The notes beneath the pieces were generated by a model, which did no database searches, was not told the origin of the DNA, and saw only the letters and a program-made list of their open reading frames with translations. Both the position numbers and the translations under genes were made by a program. 35,417 bases of DNA from an uncultured Prevotella sp. (GTDB taxonomy: Bacteria; Bacteroidota; Bacteroidia; Bacteroidales; Bacteroidaceae), in the NCBI GenBank assembly GCA_944321645.1, contig CALUMB010000024.1, positions 1 through 35,417 of the forward strand, given 5' to 3'. Of the stretch, positions 16,573-24,881 are shown piece by piece (position 1 is the first letter of the stretch; each line of letters opens with the position of its first letter).

Positions 16573-17127
16573 TTATTCCTCAACCTGGGCAGCCCCTTCT
16601 GCCGTTGCCTCTGCTTCTGCCTCCACTACAGGCTCTTCGGCAACCTCAGCTGCCTCCTCAGCCTTTTCTGCTTCAGCATTCTTGGCATTCTCGTCAACCA
16701 CCTTTACAGGCACTTCTACAGAAACCTCCTTGTGGAAATGAACGGTGGCAACATAGTCGCCAACGGCCTTGATGTCGCGCATAACGATAATCTTGCGGTC
16801 AATATCGTGTCCGAGCTTCTTCAGCTCATCTGCAACGATGGCTGCATTGACAGAACCGTAAGTCACGCCCGTTGCGCTGACTTTCACCGGAATAACGAGA
16901 GCCACGTCCTTGATGGCCTCTGCCCTCTTCTCTGCCTCTGCCTTGAGCGCTGCAAGCTTGTGAGCCTGCTGCTTCAAGTTTTCGGCCAGCACCTTCTTTG
17001 CCGACGGAGAAGCGATAACGCCCTTGCCCGTGGGTATGAGGTAATTGCGCCCGTAGCCCGACTTCACGTTAACGATGTCGTTCTTATAGCCAAGGCCTAT
17101 GATGTCTTCTTTCAGTATTATTTCCAT
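16573..17127 (-). CDS. rplI: 50S ribosomal protein L9 with acidic C-terminal tail
   Basis: The gene encodes 184 residues. The N-terminal RNA-binding domain MEIILKEDIIGLGYKNDIVNVKSGYGRNYLIPTG is canonical L9 and binds 23S rRNA at the L1-stalk base. A connecting helix and a C-terminal domain follow (VTYGSVNAAIVADELKKLG). From about residue 148 there is an extra tail of some 36 residues rich in Glu and Ala and almost without basic residues. It goes beyond the usual length of about 148. A GAGGAGG site precedes the ATG. It is the third gene of the operon, 15 bp after rpsR. Confidence 0.96.
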   Translation of the reverse strand: MEIILKEDIIGLGYKNDIVNVKSGYGRNYLIPTGKGVIASPSAKKVLAENLKQQAHKLAALKAEAEKRAEAIKDVALVIPVKVSATGVTYGSVNAAIVADELKKLGHDIDRKIIVMRDIKAVGDYVATVHFHKEVSVEVPVKVVDENAKNAEAEKAEEAAEVAEEPVVEAEAEATAEGAAQVEE

Positions 17128-17142
17128 TCTGCTTCCTCCTCG

Positions 17143-17409
17143 TTATTTCATCAAGTCCGTTACATAAGGCAGCAACGCAATCTGGCGTGCGCGCTTGATG
17201 GCGCGGGCAACACGGCGCTGGTACTTAAGCGAAGTACCCGTGATGCGCCGGGGCAGGATTTTGCCTTGCTCGTTAAGGAATTTCTTCAGGAACTCTGGAT
17301 CCTTATAGTCGATGTACTTTATGCCGCTCTTCTTAAACCGGCAGTACTTCTTCTTCTTGGTGTCTACCGACGGCGGGGTCAAATATCTGATTTCTGATTC
17401 TTGTGCCAT
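17143..17409 (-). CDS. rpsR: 30S ribosomal protein S18
   Basis: This 88-residue basic protein has the S18 core [26 protein letters not shown] and the RNA-binding segment [35 protein letters not shown]18 pairs with S6 on the platform of the small subunit, in line with the gene order. It starts 3 bp after the rpsF stop. Its GAGGAGG site lies within the end of rpsF, so translation is probably coupled. Confidence 0.97.
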   Translation of the reverse strand: MAQESEIRYLTPPSVDTKKKKYCRFKKSGIKYIDYKDPEFLKKFLNEQGKILPRRITGTSLKYQRRVARAIKRARQIALLPYVTDLMK

Positions 17410-17412
17410 TGC

Positions 17413-17757
17413 TTAAGCCTCCTCTTTTTTAGCCAACTTGTTTCTTCTCTTTTCTGCGTACTCGGCAGCGTACTTGTCGAGTTTCACTGTAATGAAGCGA
17501 ATTACCTTCTCGTCGCGACGGAATGCCGTTTCGAGCTTCTTAACGATAGTAGGCTCCGCCTTGAACTCCAGCAGGCAATAGAAGCCAGTGGATTTTTTCT
17601 CGATAGCGTAAGCCATCTTCTTCAAGCCCCAAGTCTCTTCGTTCAGAATCTCTGCACCATTGTCGGTGAGGACTGACCTGAATTTAGCGACCGTTTCCTT
17701 CATCTGTTCATCAGACAAAACGGGAGTCAAAATGAAAACGGTTTCGTATTGATTCAT
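17413..17757 (-). CDS. rpsF: 30S ribosomal protein S6
   Basis: This is a 114-residue S6 protein, [26 protein letters not shown], with the typical alpha-beta fold residues [29 protein letters not shown] and a basic C-terminal end. The ATG at 17757 is chosen because S6 universally begins this way and the promoter lies just upstream. The in-frame codon at 18021 would run through the promoter. It is first in the rpsF-rpsR-rplI operon. Confidence 0.97.
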   Translation of the reverse strand: MNQYETVFILTPVLSDEQMKETVAKFRSVLTDNGAEILNEETWGLKKMAYAIEKKSTGFYCLLEFKAEPTIVKKLETAFRRDEKVIRFITVKLDKYAAEYAEKRRNKLAKKEEA

Positions 17758-17802
17758 ACTTGATAATAAATGATTAATTTGTTGTTTTGCAAAAATGCGG
17801 TG

Positions 17803-17833
17803 CAAAGGTACGTTTTTTTCCCCATTCCGCAAA
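17803..17833 (-). promoter_or_regulatory. rpsF operon promoter
   Basis: On the minus strand TTTG (17830-17833), 19 bp, TACCTTTG (17803-17810) is an exact Bacteroidota consensus promoter. The start is near 17796, with a leader of about 39 nt. The gap 17758-18061 holds this promoter and one on the opposite strand. Confidence 0.85.
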
Positions 17834-18003
17834 ACATCTTGACCGATTTTATCACATTTACCACCTGGAAATAAGCGATTTACGCCGCCGTGCACAGCAT
17901 TTTCAGCCATTCGGGTCGACAAAAGCCAGCAAAACGCAACCTGCCGCCTGCCAAAATAACTGAAAATAACGCTGCCTTGCAGCCGCTTTACGAATAAAAG
18001 CAG

Positions 18004-18011
18004 TACCTTTG
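18004..18011 (+). promoter_or_regulatory. Putative -7 box of the small membrane protein gene
   Basis: TACCTTTG fits TAnnTTTG and predicts a start near 18018, with about 44 nt before the GTG at 18062. A clear -33 partner is missing. Confidence 0.5.
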
Positions 18012-18061
18012 CAAGCGGCAAGCGGGGCTGTTCCGCTTAGCCACAAACAACAGACTGCCAC

Positions 18062-18259
18062 GTGGAAAGGAAAAGAAACATAACGAAACTGCTGGCACGC
18101 GCCGGCCTGCTGCTCGTGGTAGCGGGCGCACTGCTATTGGTAGCGAGCCAAGCCTTTGGGTGGACGGACACCAACGGCGTGCAACTATCGGCCCTGTCGG
18201 CAATCATTGTCGGCATAGCCATGCACGTTGGCGCACTGAAAGCCGGCAGCAAATACTGA
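18062..18259 (+). CDS. Small membrane protein, two predicted helices, GTG start
   Basis: This is a 65-residue protein with a basic N-terminus (ERKRNITKLLAR), a first hydrophobic helix (AGLLLVVAGALLLVASQAFGW), a short polar turn (TDTNGVQ) and a second hydrophobic helix (ALSAIIVGIAMHVGAL). It ends KAGSKY. The predicted topology has both ends in the cytoplasm. It starts with GTG; there is no in-frame ATG nearby. A TAnnTTTG box upstream and a terminator downstream frame it as its own transcription unit. Similar short two-helix proteins are common in Bacteroidota, but I know no function. Confidence 0.72.
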   Translation: MERKRNITKLLARAGLLLVVAGALLLVASQAFGWTDTNGVQLSALSAIIVGIAMHVGALKAGSKY

Positions 18260-18331
18260 AAGCCGGCAAAAGGCTAACACCGGCACAAGCACCGCAACAG
18301 CACATTTACACCACTCGGACAGACAAAAGCA

Positions 18332-18371
18332 TTAGTGGAAGGCTGCGCAAGAAATCCGCACCTTCCACTAA
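18332..18371. terminator. Bidirectional terminator
   Basis: A perfect 11-bp stem (TTAGTGGAAGG at 18332-18342 with 18361-18371), extended by a few GC pairs, lies between the convergent small-protein and rprY genes. The minus strand continues with GCTTTTG. Confidence 0.75.
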
Positions 18372-18407
18372 CACATTATATTAAACGCCAAGCCTCAAGG
18401 CCCGCAC

Positions 18408-19106
18408 TCATTCTTCTTCCGGAGCGATGAGCTTATATCCCTTGCCGTGGATGTTGATAATCTCGATCTGGTCGTCGTCCTTAAGGTGTTTGCGCAGCTT
18501 CGTGATGTAAACGTCCATGGAGCGGGCGTTGAAGTAATTGTCGTCTATCCATATCGTCTTCAGAGCGAAGTCGCGCTGCAGAATCTCGTTAGCGTGACTG
18601 CAAAGCAAGGCGAGAAGCTCGTTCTCCTTGGTGGTGAGCTTGGTCTGCTTGTCGCCGATGGTGAGCAACTGCTTCTGCGTGTCGAACGTGAAGCGGCCAA
18701 TGTGGTAGACGGTGCTCTCCTTGTTCTTCTTCCCGCGCACGCGGCGCAATATGGCTTCTATACGGAACACAAGCTCTTCCATGGAGAAAGGCTTCGTTAT
18801 GTAATCGTCGGCACCAATCTTGAAGCCTTCGAGAATGTCGTCCTTCAGAGTCTTGGCCGTAAGGAAGATGATTGGAATCTCGGCGTTTGCCGAACGTATT
18901 TCCTGCGCAAGCGTGAATCCGTCTTTCTTTGGCATCATCACATCGAGCACGCAAATGTCGAACTTGCTCTTCAGGAAAGCCTTGTAACCCACCTCGCCGT
19001 CGGGGCAAAGCTCAGCCGTATAACCTTTAGCTGCCAAGTATTCGCGAAGCAGCATACCGAGGTTTTCGTCGTCCTCGCAAAGGAGAATCTTGATGTTTTC
19101 TTCCAT
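18408..19106 (-). CDS. rprY: OmpR-type response regulator, RprY-like
   Basis: The 232-residue protein has a receiver domain with acidic pocket CEDDEN, phosphoacceptor Asp55 in VLDVMMP, and conserved Thr and Lys in IIFLTAKT and ITKPFSMEEL. A winged-helix effector domain follows (LTTKENELLALLCSHANEILQRDFALKTIW, then SMDVYITKLRKHLK). It closely recalls RprY of Bacteroides fragilis, linked in earlier work to tetracycline-related and oxidative stress responses. It follows the kinase gene by 38 bp, so kinase and regulator are co-transcribed. Confidence 0.93.
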   Translation of the reverse strand: MEENIKILLCEDDENLGMLLREYLAAKGYTAELCPDGEVGYKAFLKSKFDICVLDVMMPKKDGFTLAQEIRSANAEIPIIFLTAKTLKDDILEGFKIGADDYITKPFSMEELVFRIEAILRRVRGKKNKESTVYHIGRFTFDTQKQLLTIGDKQTKLTTKENELLALLCSHANEILQRDFALKTIWIDDNYFNARSMDVYITKLRKHLKDDDQIEIINIHGKGYKLIAPEEE

Positions 19107-19144
19107 AGTCTCTCTATTTATTTAATGTGTTAATAATGTCTGGC

Positions 19145-20701
19145 CTAACTTTTCACAACAGGTAAGGAGATGATGAAACACGTGCCTTTGCCGTGTTCGC
19201 TCTCAACCTTAATCTCGCCTTTGTGCAAGTCAACTATCTTCTTCACATAGGCAAGCCCCAACCCGAAGCCTTTCGCATCATGGCGGTTGCCTGTATGCAC
19301 GCGGTAGAACTTCTCGAAGATTTTCTTCAAGTTCTCTTTCTTGATGCCCATTCCCGTATCTCGCACAGACAAATACAGCCTTTCGTCGTCGTTCCACGTT
19401 TTCAGGTAAATGTCAAGGGGCTGGTCTGGCTTCCTGTATTTCACGGCATTGTCCATCAGATTGAATATTACATTCTGGAAATGCATCTCGTCCACATACA
19501 TTTTCGAGTCCACCGCCTCTATGTCAGTGTATATCTTGCCGCCCGTATGCTCCACACGCAGGTTGAAAGAATGGGCTATCGCTTCCACCATCTCGTTAAG
19601 GTCGAGTTCCTTCTTCTTGAACACGGCCTTCTCTTTGTCGAACATCGACATCTGCAAGACCTTCTCTACAAGGAACCTCAGGCGCTTCGACTCATCATTG
19701 ATAACACCACCCAAGTGCGTCATCATGGCCGGGCTTTTGGCCACGGTCTGGTCGTTGAGCATTTGCGAAGCCAAAGATATGCTAGCGATTGGCGTCTTCA
19801 GCTCGTGGGTCATGTTGTTTATGAAGTCGTTTTTAATCTCAGTGTAACGCTTCTGGCGGAATATCACGATGATGGTGAACAAGAAAGTGATGAGCAAGAT
19901 CAGCGTGAACACCACCGAAGGAATCATAAAGCGTATGCTCGAATAAATATAATTGCTTATGTCCGGAAAGTGAATCTTCAGCACGCCCATTTTCGACGAG
20001 GGGTCGTTCCTGAACAGAATCTGCTGGTATGTGTACGCTTCGCCCGCGTCGGTATAGTCGGAACAGCGGTATACTTCGCGCCCGTCGGTCGTGGACACGG
20101 AGAAATGGTAAGGTATGTTTATGCCGTTGTTGAGCAACTCGGCACGGAGGTCCTGGTCAAGCAGCCTGAAATTGATTCTTTCCTTAAGCGGCCTGTCACT
20201 GGCCGTGTAGAGGATGTTGTACACAACCTCGTCGAGCAGCGTCTTCTGGTAGACGTAACGGTTGCGCACAATCTCCTGGAGCGACTTTGACGTTTCGTTG
20301 ATTGCAGTCTTGTCCGAACGGAGTATTATCGCCTTCGGAACGTCCGATGGCTTTGTCGTGATGGTCTTTAGCCGGAAAGAAGAATAACCCGACGTGCCAT
20401 GAGCACCATCGAAATATTGGTGTGAAGGCCCGGTCATGTCGCCATCGGCATTGGCCATGGACGAGGAATCCTTCGCCGCATTACGCCTTTCGGTCTCGTT
20501 TATGTCCTTTTCAAGGTAGCGCAAGGTTTCGTTGACCTCAAGATTGCGCGACGCCTGGTACAAACTGCGGTTCACAGACTCGTCGAACTGCTCCTTTTTC
20601 ATCTTCGCCATCTCTTCTATGTAAGACAGCTGCATGAAAAGCAAGCCGAGGAACGACAGGCCCATAACGACCGCAATTGCCCATATCATTGACTTCTTCA
20701 T
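19145..20701 (-). CDS. rprX: Sensor histidine kinase, RprX-like
   Basis: The 518-residue kinase has an N-terminal membrane helix (about 5-25), a long periplasmic sensor segment (about 30-255) and a second helix (about 257-282). The H-box follows (NNMTHELKTPIAS, His299). The ATPase domain shows N-box NLMDNAVKYR, G1 DTGMGIKKENL and G2 GFGLGLAYV. It phosphorylates the regulator encoded directly downstream. The ATG at 20701 lies only 5 nt after a TATCTTTG promoter box, so the transcript may lack a leader. The signal it senses cannot be read from sequence. Confidence 0.93.
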   Translation of the reverse strand: MKKSMIWAIAVVMGLSFLGLLFMQLSYIEEMAKMKKEQFDESVNRSLYQASRNLEVNETLRYLEKDINETERRNAAKDSSSMANADGDMTGPSHQYFDGAHGTSGYSSFRLKTITTKPSDVPKAIILRSDKTAINETSKSLQEIVRNRYVYQKTLLDEVVYNILYTASDRPLKERINFRLLDQDLRAELLNNGINIPYHFSVSTTDGREVYRCSDYTDAGEAYTYQQILFRNDPSSKMGVLKIHFPDISNYIYSSIRFMIPSVVFTLILLITFLFTIIVIFRQKRYTEIKNDFINNMTHELKTPIASISLASQMLNDQTVAKSPAMMTHLGGVINDESKRLRFLVEKVLQMSMFDKEKAVFKKKELDLNEMVEAIAHSFNLRVEHTGGKIYTDIEAVDSKMYVDEMHFQNVIFNLMDNAVKYRKPDQPLDIYLKTWNDDERLYLSVRDTGMGIKKENLKKIFEKFYRVHTGNRHDAKGFGLGLAYVKKIVDLHKGEIKVESEHGKGTCFIISLPVVKS

Positions 20702-20706
20702 GTCGG

Positions 20707-20714
20707 CAAAGATA
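20707..20714 (-). promoter_or_regulatory. -7 box directly before rprX
   Basis: TATCTTTG on the minus strand ends 5 nt before the ATG. A TTTG at 20738-20741 would be the -33 partner with a rather long spacer of 23 bp. The predicted start coincides with the start codon. Confidence 0.55.
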
Positions 20715-20792
20715 ATCCAAAAAACTAAACTTTAATCCAAAATAGTTAACCGATTGCTATCAATTTAACAAAATTAACCACGAATCGATTTC

Positions 20793-20811
20793 TTAGTTAC
20801 ATATATGCAAG
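20793..20811 (+). repeat. TTAGTTRCATATATGCAAG motif, copy 1
   Basis: TTAGTTACATATATGCAAG here matches the copy at 25142-25160 at 18 of 19 positions. It lies upstream of rprX in the 301-bp gap 20702-21002, which otherwise holds the rprX promoter and the hairpin at 20885. Confidence 0.5.
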
Positions 20812-20884
20812 TTTGCGGTCTGCGGGCAATACCGCATGAGCTCCTGCGGAACGAAAGGAAGCCCGCCACCAACCAAGGGTACAA

Positions 20885-20931
20885 TACCGCAAGTGCCGCC
20901 CCGGGAAATCCCCGGAACGGCACTTGCGGTA
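20885..20931. terminator. Large hairpin after the DUF4293 gene
   Basis: A perfect 14-bp stem (20885-20898 with 20918-20931) encloses a second 5-bp stem CCGGG/CCCGG with loop AAATC. It lies about 70 bp past the DUF4293 stop on the minus strand. It lacks a T-run, so it may be a factor-assisted terminator or a 3'-end stabiliser. Confidence 0.6.
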
Positions 20932-21002
20932 CATCAAAGCCACTGCGTTGGACAGGATGGGGCGTTAAAGCACCAAAGCCTAACCAAAATGGCACATACC
21001 CA

Positions 21003-21461
21003 TTACCGAATCCTGTCCGCTGCGCGCACGAGCTTCTCGTCTGCCAATATTGCGCGGCGAGCAAGGAAAATAAGCACCATCGAAACGAAGGGCAAAGCAC
21101 ACGTGAGGCTTGGTGTAAACTCCATTGCGCCCTCTCCGACGGTGACGAAGCGCGAGAACACAAAAAACAAAATGTACCACCCCAGCAGCAGCAGCATACC
21201 GAACATACAGAAGCGAGCCTGCACTATCCTATTTGAGTAGACGAAAATAGCGTATAAACTTATCGCAGCCACAAACGCCAACACCGCAAACAGGGGCCAA
21301 ACGGAAAGGTCGCGCAAGCCATTTGGCGATGCTATCCACAGGTTATACGCCTTGGACACGACCAAGCCGCCTGACTCATACGTACCGACAGGCAGGCACA
21401 AGCACACCACGGCAACCGCCGCAGCGGCCAACAGATAAATGGTCTGGATGCGTTGTATCAT
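21003..21461 (-). CDS. DUF4293 membrane protein
   Basis: The 152-residue inner-membrane protein has four hydrophobic helices: AAAAVAVVCLCLPVG near the start, PLFAVLAFVAAISLYAIFVY, ARFCMFGMLLLLGWYILFFVF, and LPFVSMVLIFLARRAI near the end. The opening MIQRIQTIYLLAA is typical of the DUF4293 family, which is confined to Bacteroidota. Its function is unknown. It follows rpoZ by 12 bp and is the last gene of the bamD unit, a linkage I recall from other Bacteroidota. Confidence 0.88.
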   Translation of the reverse strand: MIQRIQTIYLLAAAAVAVVCLCLPVGTYESGGLVVSKAYNLWIASPNGLRDLSVWPLFAVLAFVAAISLYAIFVYSNRIVQARFCMFGMLLLLGWYILFFVFSRFVTVGEGAMEFTPSLTCALPFVSMVLIFLARRAILADEKLVRAADRIR

Positions 21462-21473
21462 GCCACGTGCGTG

Positions 21474-21821
21474 TTAAGCCTGCGCCTCGGCTGTTTGCTG
21501 GCTGTCCCTCGACGGGTCGCGCCAATAGATTTTTCCTTCCACAAACTCCTGGGTGGCGAGCAACGTCGGCTTCGGCAGTTTTTCGTAATACCGCGAAATC
21601 TCTATCTGCTCGCGGTTTTCAAACACCTCTTCGAGGCTATCGTTATAGGAGGCGAACTCGGCCAGCTTCTTGCTGAGGTCTTCCTTAATCTGGACGGAGA
21701 TTTGGTTGGCACGCTTAGCGATGATTGCCACACTTTCATAGATGTTGCCTGTCTCGTCGCTCAAATCCATGATGTTGCGGGTCACGGTATTGACCGGCGC
21801 CTTAGATTTCTTGTAATCCAT
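21474..21821 (-). CDS. rpoZ: RNA polymerase omega subunit family protein (Rpb6-like)
   Basis: The 115-residue protein has the omega core ETGNIYESVAIIAKRANQISVQIKEDLSKKL, which matches the RpoZ/Rpb6 fold that wraps the C-terminus of beta-prime and aids polymerase assembly. The tail carries YEKLPKPTLLATQEFVEGKIYW, typical of the Bacteroidota version, and ends in a polar stretch. It lies between bamD (68 bp upstream) and the DUF4293 gene. Confidence 0.86.
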   Translation of the reverse strand: MDYKKSKAPVNTVTRNIMDLSDETGNIYESVAIIAKRANQISVQIKEDLSKKLAEFASYNDSLEEVFENREQIEISRYYEKLPKPTLLATQEFVEGKIYWRDPSRDSQQTAEAQA

Positions 21822-21889
21822 TATGTAATAAGAATTTTTGTGTTACAAACTAAACGAACGTTTCAGTGCGCGGACTGCCAATGGGAACG

Positions 21890-22717
21890 TCAGTCCTGCG
21901 TGAATTTCTTGCACCTCTCGATGAACTTCTTCGCCGTTTCGGCCTCCTTGCTGTCCGGATATTCGTTGAGGAAACCGTAACATTCGTCTTCGGCGTCGCG
22001 GTAACGCTCCACACGCTTGGCCTCCACGCTCCGCTCTGCCAGGTCGAACTTGCTCCTCATTATCAAGACGGCAAAGTTTTCGCGCAGGCTGGTGTACGGA
22101 TACGTGTTCAAGGCGTTTTGCGCCGTTATGATGCAAGCCTCGTAGTTAGACCCGCCGTTGAAGCAGTTGCCGAAATAGTCGCCGAGGTCGTAGTAAAGCT
22201 TTGCCGAGAGATACTCCTTCATCACGAGCTTATCCTGAAGCTCAAACAGCCTTTGCTGCGCCACCGGGCGCAGCTTCGACGCAGGATAGAGGTCTAGGAA
22301 CTGCTGGTAAGCGTTTATCGCCCCCACCGTAGGAGTTTGGTCGAGGCGAGGCTCCGGGGTGCTTTCATACAATGACTGGCCTATGTAAAAAGCCGCCTGC
22401 TCGGCGTAGACGCCCTTAGGGTATGACGAGAAATACTTCTTGAAGGTGGCCGACGCGCTCTCGTAGTCGCGGTCGCAATATTCGGCCATGGCCAACATAT
22501 AGAGGCACTCCTCGCCATTGTCGGTTCCCTTCATCACCGTGACAAGCTCCTGCAACAGCGTTATGGCCTGCGTGAACTTGCCCCTCGCAAAGCATTCCTT
22601 TGCGTACTCATATTTGAAAAAATAGTCGGAAGACTTGTAAACGCGGTTGAACTCCGTGGTGCATCCACAGCAAAGTGTCGCAGCCAAGCAAAGCACTATG
22701 AATTTCTTAATCTTCAT
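21890..22717 (-). CDS. bamD: Outer-membrane assembly lipoprotein BamD
   Basis: This 275-residue lipoprotein would be anchored at Cys19 of a lipobox-like LCCGC segment in MKIKKFIVLCLAATLCCGC. Tetratricopeptide-type helices follow, including YEYAKECFARGKFTQAITLLQELV, MLAMAEYCDRDYESASATFKKYFSSYPKG and QFLDLYPASKLRPVAQQRLFEL. BamD is the essential partner of BamA in beta-barrel insertion. It is transcribed from a good consensus promoter and is divergent from uvrB. Confidence 0.92.
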   Translation of the reverse strand: MKIKKFIVLCLAATLCCGCTTEFNRVYKSSDYFFKYEYAKECFARGKFTQAITLLQELVTVMKGTDNGEECLYMLAMAEYCDRDYESASATFKKYFSSYPKGVYAEQAAFYIGQSLYESTPEPRLDQTPTVGAINAYQQFLDLYPASKLRPVAQQRLFELQDKLVMKEYLSAKLYYDLGDYFGNCFNGGSNYEACIITAQNALNTYPYTSLRENFAVLIMRSKFDLAERSVEAKRVERYRDAEDECYGFLNEYPDSKEAETAKKFIERCKKFTQD

Positions 22718-22737
22718 CTAATCGCCGTTTTGGATTG

Positions 22738-22768
22738 CAAAAGTAGTCATTTTCCCGCACATTACAAA
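22738..22768 (-). promoter_or_regulatory. bamD promoter
   Basis: On the minus strand TTTG (22765-22768), 19 bp, TACTTTTG (22738-22745) is an exact consensus. The start is near 22731, with a leader of about 14 nt. Confidence 0.8.
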
Positions 22769-22810
22769 TTATTTCTTTCCATTTTTGATAAAACGCCAGC
22801 TATTATAACG

Positions 22811-22838
22811 TTTGTTACAACGAAAATGATTACTTTTG
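22811..22838 (+). promoter_or_regulatory. uvrB promoter, directly before the start codon
   Basis: TTTG (22811-22814), 16 bp, TACTTTTG (22831-22838) fits the consensus with a short spacer. The last G is 6 nt before the ATG at 22845, so transcription should begin at or next to the start codon. No ribosome binding site fits in between. Confidence 0.7.
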
Positions 22839-22844
22839 CGCCCC

Positions 22845-24881
22845 ATGAACAAATTCAAGCTCACATCGAAATACCAGCCGACGGGCGACCAGCCAGAGGC
22901 AATTAAGGAACTGACCGAGGGCATAAGGCGCGGCGACAAGGCGCAAGTGCTATTGGGAGTCACCGGTTCCGGAAAGACGTTCACCATGGCAAACGTGATT
23001 GCAAACGCCAACCGCCCCACCCTTATACTAAGCCACAACAAGACGCTCGCCGCACAGCTCTACGAGGAGATGCGCGGCTTCTTCCCCGAAAACGCCGTGG
23101 AGTATTACGTGAGCTACTACGACTACTACCAGCCGGAGGCTTACATCCCGAGCACTGACACTTACATAGAGAAAGACCTCGCAATAAACGAGGAGATAGA
23201 CAAGCTGCGGCTACGCGCCGTGTCGTCGCTGCTGTCGGGCCGCAAGGACGTGGTGGTGGTGTCGTCGGTGAGCTGCATATACGGCATGGGCAGCCCCGTT
23301 GCGCTGTCGGAAAATGTAATAAACCTACAGTGCGGGCAGAACATCGACCGCAACGCCCTGCTGCGCAAGCTCGTGCAGGCACTCTACGTGCGCAACGACT
23401 TAGACCTGCAACGCGGCTCGTTCCGAGTGAAGGGCGACACGGTTGACATTGCGATGGCATACAACGAAGTGATACTGCGCATAACATTCTGGGACGACGA
23501 GATAGACAGCATCGAGGAGAGAGACCCCGTGACGCTCGACAGACTGGCCTCGTTCGACCAATACCAGCTCTACCCGGCAAACCTGTTCATGACCACGCAG
23601 GAGCAGACCAACATCGCGATAAGGAACATCCAGGACGACCTCGTAAAGCAGGTGGACTACTTCACAGAACTTGGCGACAGCATAAAGGCACAGCGCATCA
23701 AGGAACGTGTGGAATACGACATGGAGATGATAAAGGAGCTGGGCCACTGCTCGGGCATAGAAAACTATTCGCGCTACTTCGACGGGCGCAGCCCCGGCGA
23801 GCGCCCATACTGCCTGCTGGATTTCTTCCCGAAGGACTACCTGATGTTCATCGACGAGAGCCACGTGAGCGTGCCGCAAATCAACGCCATGTACGGCGGC
23901 GACCGGGCCAGGAAGAAAAACCTCGTGGAGTTCGGCTTCCGCCTGCCAGCGGCTTTCGACAACCGCCCGCTGACCTTCGACGAGTTCCACAGTATGATAA
24001 ACCAGGTGGTGTATGTATCGGCCACTCCCGCCGACTACGAGCTTAATGAGGCCGAGGGCGTGGTGGTAGAGCAAATCATACGCCCGACGGGGCTGCTCGA
24101 CCCGGAAATAGAGGTGCGCCCGAGCGAGAACCAGATTGACGACCTGATGGAGGAAATACAGCTGCGCATAGACCGCAGCGAGCGCGTGCTCGTCACCACA
24201 CTGACGAAGCGCATGGCCGAAGAGCTTACGGAATACCTGCTCAACCACAACATCAACACTGCATACATACACAGCGACGTGGCCACGCTCGACCGCGTGA
24301 AGATACTCGAAGACCTCAGGCAGGGAAAGTACGACGTGCTTGTGGGAGTGAACCTCCTGCGCGAAGGACTCGACTTGCCGGAAGTCTCGCTCGTGGCAAT
24401 ACTCGACGCCGACAAGGAGGGCTTCCTGCGCAGCCACCGAAGCCTGACGCAAACAGCAGGACGCGCGGCCAGGAACCTGAACGGAAAGGTGATAATGTAT
24501 GCCGACACCGTAACCGCGAGCATGCAGCAGACCATCGACGAGACGACCAGACGGAGGATAAAGCAGATGCAATACAACGAGGCACACGGCATCACTCCAA
24601 CGCAAATCAGGAAATCGTTGAGGAACAGTGATTTACCGATAGCCGACGAAGCAGGCGCAGACAAGGCCGCACCGAGCGTGAGGATGGTGTATGCCGACCC
24701 GTTCGAGGGAGCTTTTGCAGCCGACCCGATAGTGGCCCGCATGACGCGCCCGCAATTGGAGAAGAGCATTGCCAACACCACAAAGCTGATGAAGGAGGCG
24801 GCAAAGAGGCTCGACTTCATACAAGCCGCGCAATACCGCGACGAGATTGTAAGGCTGCAAAAGGAGCTGGAGCTAAAGTGA
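22845..24881 (+). CDS. uvrB: Excinuclease ABC subunit B
   Basis: The 678-residue DNA-damage recognition helicase belongs to nucleotide excision repair. It has Walker A GVTGSGKT (38-45), the beta-hairpin that probes DNA (YYVSYYDYYQPEAYIP), DESH box FIDESHVSVPQ, motif V/VI region GVNLLREGLDLPEVSLV and QTAGRAARN, and a C-terminal UVR motif for UvrC contact (EKSIANTTKLMKEAAKRLDF). Length and order are canonical. I chose the ATG at 22845 (MNKFKLTSKYQPTGDQ) over an in-frame TTG at 22836 that lies in the -7 box. It is transcribed alone, divergent from bamD. Confidence 0.98.
   Translation: MNKFKLTSKYQPTGDQPEAIKELTEGIRRGDKAQVLLGVTGSGKTFTMANVIANANRPTLILSHNKTLAAQLYEEMRGFFPENAVEYYVSYYDYYQPEAYIPSTDTYIEKDLAINEEIDKLRLRAVSSLLSGRKDVVVVSSVSCIYGMGSPVALSENVINLQCGQNIDRNALLRKLVQALYVRNDLDLQRGSFRVKGDTVDIAMAYNEVILRITFWDDEIDSIEERDPVTLDRLASFDQYQLYPANLFMTTQEQTNIAIRNIQDDLVKQVDYFTELGDSIKAQRIKERVEYDMEMIKELGHCSGIENYSRYFDGRSPGERPYCLLDFFPKDYLMFIDESHVSVPQINAMYGGDRARKKNLVEFGFRLPAAFDNRPLTFDEFHSMINQVVYVSATPADYELNEAEGVVVEQIIRPTGLLDPEIEVRPSENQIDDLMEEIQLRIDRSERVLVTTLTKRMAEELTEYLLNHNINTAYIHSDVATLDRVKILEDLRQGKYDVLVGVNLLREGLDLPEVSLVAILDADKEGFLRSHRSLTQTAGRAARNLNGKVIMYADTVTASMQQTIDETTRRRIKQMQYNEAHGITPTQIRKSLRNSDLPIADEAGADKAAPSVRMVYADPFEGAFAADPIVARMTRPQLEKSIANTTKLMKEAAKRLDFIQAAQYRDEIVRLQKELELK

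Noticed and set aside
17796-17815. Possible S6:S18 autoregulatory RNA hairpin (TTTGCA, CCG loop, TGCAAA) before rpsF
   Set aside because: One arm overlaps the -7 box, so it would not be in the transcript.
23400-24605. Long open frame antisense to uvrB (401 codons)
   Set aside because: It lies wholly inside uvrB, has no recognisable domain or ribosome site, and reflects the codon bias of the real gene.
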